From positions 1-47,393 of the forward strand of contig NZ_VIWO01000018.1 of NCBI RefSeq assembly GCF_007829335.1: a DNA stretch of 47,393 nt, in the 5' to 3' direction. The position numbers and the translations under genes were made by a program. Below the pieces are notes generated by a model. That model made no database searches. It was not told the DNA's origin and saw nothing but the letters and a program-made list of their open reading frames with translations. The stretch comes from Chitinophaga polysaccharea. Lineage in GTDB: Bacteria; Bacteroidota; Bacteroidia; Chitinophagales; Chitinophagaceae. Positions 45,634 to 47,393 of this stretch are shown one piece after another. Every line of letters starts with the position of its first letter. Within the stretch, counting starts at the first letter, position 1.

Positions 45634-46813
45634 AAAAATCTCTGGCAAATCTTTAACTGTTTCGGAAAATTTAGATCTCACCCCTTCTGAGGACAAACCA
45701 GTTAAGAAAAGCAAAGCGCTTCGTCCTGTTGACGACACCTACATTTATCAGTCCAACAAAGTAACGATGTCAAAGTATAATACATCGCTGTTACTAGAAA
45801 GACTGCTAACGATGATACAGTACCAATTACAGGATGCTGTACGGCTCTCCATGCGTGGGGAGCAGGATTATGCACAGTTAGAGCTTTTCGATCCTAAAAG
45901 TGCTTTATTGGAGATTAAAATCCCGTTGCGTAGTATCACTAAAGCAAACAGCCTAGATGATGTTATGCAAACGTGTTTTAGCATTATGGACCTTAAAATC
46001 AGTTTTCCTCAGTATGGAGCCTCGGGGAAAATGGAATACCTATCGTTACGTCAGGTAGTGCACGGTGTAGATATACCACAGCTAGGCGAGAGTCTGATCC
46101 AGAAAGGAAAACACACTGGCAAAGTCAGAAAATACAGAGAGCATGTAGTCATTACTATGACAAGAGATCAGGCGGACCGGTTTATTCAAGTCGATTATGA
46201 CCCTGAAACCCAGCGGCCTAGACGTTTTACGAAGTTCTTGCTCCACACGGCCATGAATGCAAAGACGAAATACACAGCCCGGATGTATAAGCTCATCGCA
46301 TCATGGAAGGTAAAACAGACCTTTACCATGAACGTTGATTGGCTTAAAGAGTATCTCGACATAAAAGGAATAGATGAGAAAGGTGAGCCGTTCGATCTCT
46401 ACCCCTTCTACTCCGATTTTAAAAAGAGGGTACTGGATCCTGTAATGAAAGAGCTAACACCTGGCCCTGATAAGGCCAAAAACCATTCTGATTGTTGGTA
46501 TAAGTACCAGCCAGCTCAGTATGCAGGGAAAAAAGTAATAAGCATAAGGTTTGATGTAATTACTCAGGAAATTGCTGATCAGCTTAAAACTAAACATGAG
46601 TATAATCAGCACTTACTACGTACGCATTTTGAATTTGATTCAACCGACTTTAAATCAGTGCATTGGCTATTTAGTGACAGCGTTGATCCCGATAAAGTAA
46701 CCTTAAAGCTACAGAAGATGCATAGCAAGTACAATGAGGATAGAAGTGCAGTAACGAACAAAAAAGCATGGGCTTATACAAGTTTAAAAAACTTTATGGC
46801 TGAGAATGAATAA
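45626..46813 (+). CDS. Rep_3/RepB-family replication initiator
   Basis: 395 residues. Residues about 44-300 contain the two winged-helix domains of Rep_3 initiators (IYQSNKVTMSKYNTSLLLER; YSDFKKRVLDPVMKEL). The length is a little above the family average because of an N-terminal tail and a C-terminal extension. It binds iterons downstream and opens the origin. It overlaps the RHH gene, so partition and replication are one transcript. Iterons follow after the stop codon. Confidence 0.88.
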   Translation: MSKKISGKSLTVSENLDLTPSEDKPVKKSKALRPVDDTYIYQSNKVTMSKYNTSLLLERLLTMIQYQLQDAVRLSMRGEQDYAQLELFDPKSALLEIKIPLRSITKANSLDDVMQTCFSIMDLKISFPQYGASGKMEYLSLRQVVHGVDIPQLGESLIQKGKHTGKVRKYREHVVITMTRDQADRFIQVDYDPETQRPRRFTKFLLHTAMNAKTKYTARMYKLIASWKVKQTFTMNVDWLKEYLDIKGIDEKGEPFDLYPFYSDFKKRVLDPVMKELTPGPDKAKNHSDCWYKYQPAQYAGKKVISIRFDVITQEIADQLKTKHEYNQHLLRTHFEFDSTDFKSVHWLFSDSVDPDKVTLKLQKMHSKYNEDRSAVTNKKAWAYTSLKNFMAENE

Positions 46814-46819
46814 ATATAC

Positions 46820-47207
46820 TCTCCCTTTTTGCCGAGAGCAGATATCTATCTCCCTTTTTGCCGAGAAAATTAGTCCCCTAAAGTCGGGTAATTCTCCGTT
46901 AAAGTCGAGTTTATCTCCCTTTTTGCCGAGAAAATCCGTTGAAACAAGCCACTAGCCTATATTCTGGCGGCTTTACAAATCATAAATATTTTTATAAACA
47001 CGAATCGAAAAAACCATTAAATCTGTCTTTAATTATCCTTTTCGGCTGCCAAAATGGCATGTTTTCCTGTGTTTTCAATAGTTTTTGATCGAAAAATCGA
47101 AGAAAAAGTCGTAAAACAAAAAATTTCACCCCGCGCCGGCATTTTTTCTCCTTTTTTGTCGAGATGTTTGTTTATTTAAATTCGTTTAGTTTCCCTTTTT
47201 GTCGAGA
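46820..47207 (+). other. Iteron-type replication origin (oriV)
   Basis: Five direct copies of TCTCCCTTTTTGYCGAGA lie at 46820-46837, 46849-46866, 46914-46931, 47147-47164 and 47190-47207. Two degenerate units (GTCCCCTAAAGTCGGGTAAT and CTCCGTTAAAGTCGAG) lie between copies 2 and 3. An AT-rich stretch (about 46970-47100) between copies 3 and 4 is the likely unwinding zone. An inverted copy is at 47316-47334. No clear DnaA box was seen here. Confidence 0.88.
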
Positions 47208-47298
47208 ACATAGTTAACTTATTAATTATCAAATCATAATGAATTTTTCAAGTCGTCAGCAATTCTTGCTACTATTATTCCACCGTTGCGACGCTCCG

Positions 47299-47393
47299 TT
47301 CATCGTTGATGTTTCTACTCGACAAGAAAGGAGAAGAAAGGCCCTACGGCCTCTGATTCTGGAAGTGGGGGCTGCTGCCGCCGAGCCACCCCC
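47299..47393. repeat. Second copy of the terminal redundancy
   Basis: Identical to 1-95. It contains the inverted iteron at 47316-47334 and the start of the left inverted repeat (from 47335). It should be removed when the circle is closed. Confidence 0.9.

Noticed and set aside
1..47393. tRNA or rRNA genes
   Set aside because: No cloverleaf with a CCA-type end and no rRNA-like segment was noticed on either strand by eye.

Overview
The window is one complete circular plasmid of about 47.3 kb, opened inside its replication origin: bases 47299-47393 repeat bases 1-95 exactly, as expected for an overlapping circular assembly. The host is almost certainly a member of the Bacteroidota that has a type IX secretion system (Chitinophagia, Sphingobacteriia or a similar class). 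This rests on the BfmA/BtgA-DUF5712 mobilization pair, the TraF-G-I-J-K-M-N-O transfer genes, signal peptides ending in AQ, a T9SS type A C-terminal sorting domain, and AT-rich spacers.

Layout. (1) A near-perfect 116-bp inverted repeat containing a G-quadruplex motif lies at 37-152 and 20663-20779. It divides the circle into a roughly 20.5-kb accessory arm and a roughly 26.5-kb backbone arm. (2) Accessory arm, 153-20662: DUF6876 and SprT-like genes, an SOS-type module (umuD, umuC, SRAP), a higBA toxin-antitoxin, a serine recombinase followed by a run of small same-strand ORFs (10.3-16.3 kb), an IF-1-like gene, an orphan histidine kinase, an XRE regulator and a DUF1016 nuclease. (3) Backbone arm: a candidate oriT (20.8-21.2 kb), mobilization protein, HUH relaxase and coupling protein; a GNAT gene; a hybrid sensor kinase/response regulator and a second short kinase; then an unbroken transfer operon (28.2-36.7 kb). 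The operon runs on into a surface-adhesion block: a 1732-aa T9SS adhesin, a PKD lipoprotein, a PorV-like protein and a small lipoprotein. ParA, a tandem ribbon-helix-helix protein, a Rep_3 initiator and iterons close the circle.

How it may work together. Rep plus the iterons replicate the plasmid. ParA and the RHH protein probably partition it, and the RHH protein may act through AGTAGAAA-type repeats that occur at nine loci. The relaxase, coupling protein and T4SS-like channel move it. The adhesin and PorV-like protein would use the host T9SS, plausibly to hold mating cells together or to colonise surfaces. Several kinases and an XRE protein give it an unusually large regulatory complement.

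Most interesting signals: the array of small genes in which most start codons are preceded by a directional AAAAAACGTTCAT element, directly downstream of a serine recombinase; the G4 inverted repeats; a 16-bp palindrome (TGTAATGWWCATTACA type) with six copies sharing both 6-bp arms; a lytic transglycosylase carrying a VirB10/TraM-like C-terminal domain; and a plasmid IF-1 paralogue that shares its leader with a histidine kinase gene. All functional statements come from reading sequence and family knowledge. No database search was run.
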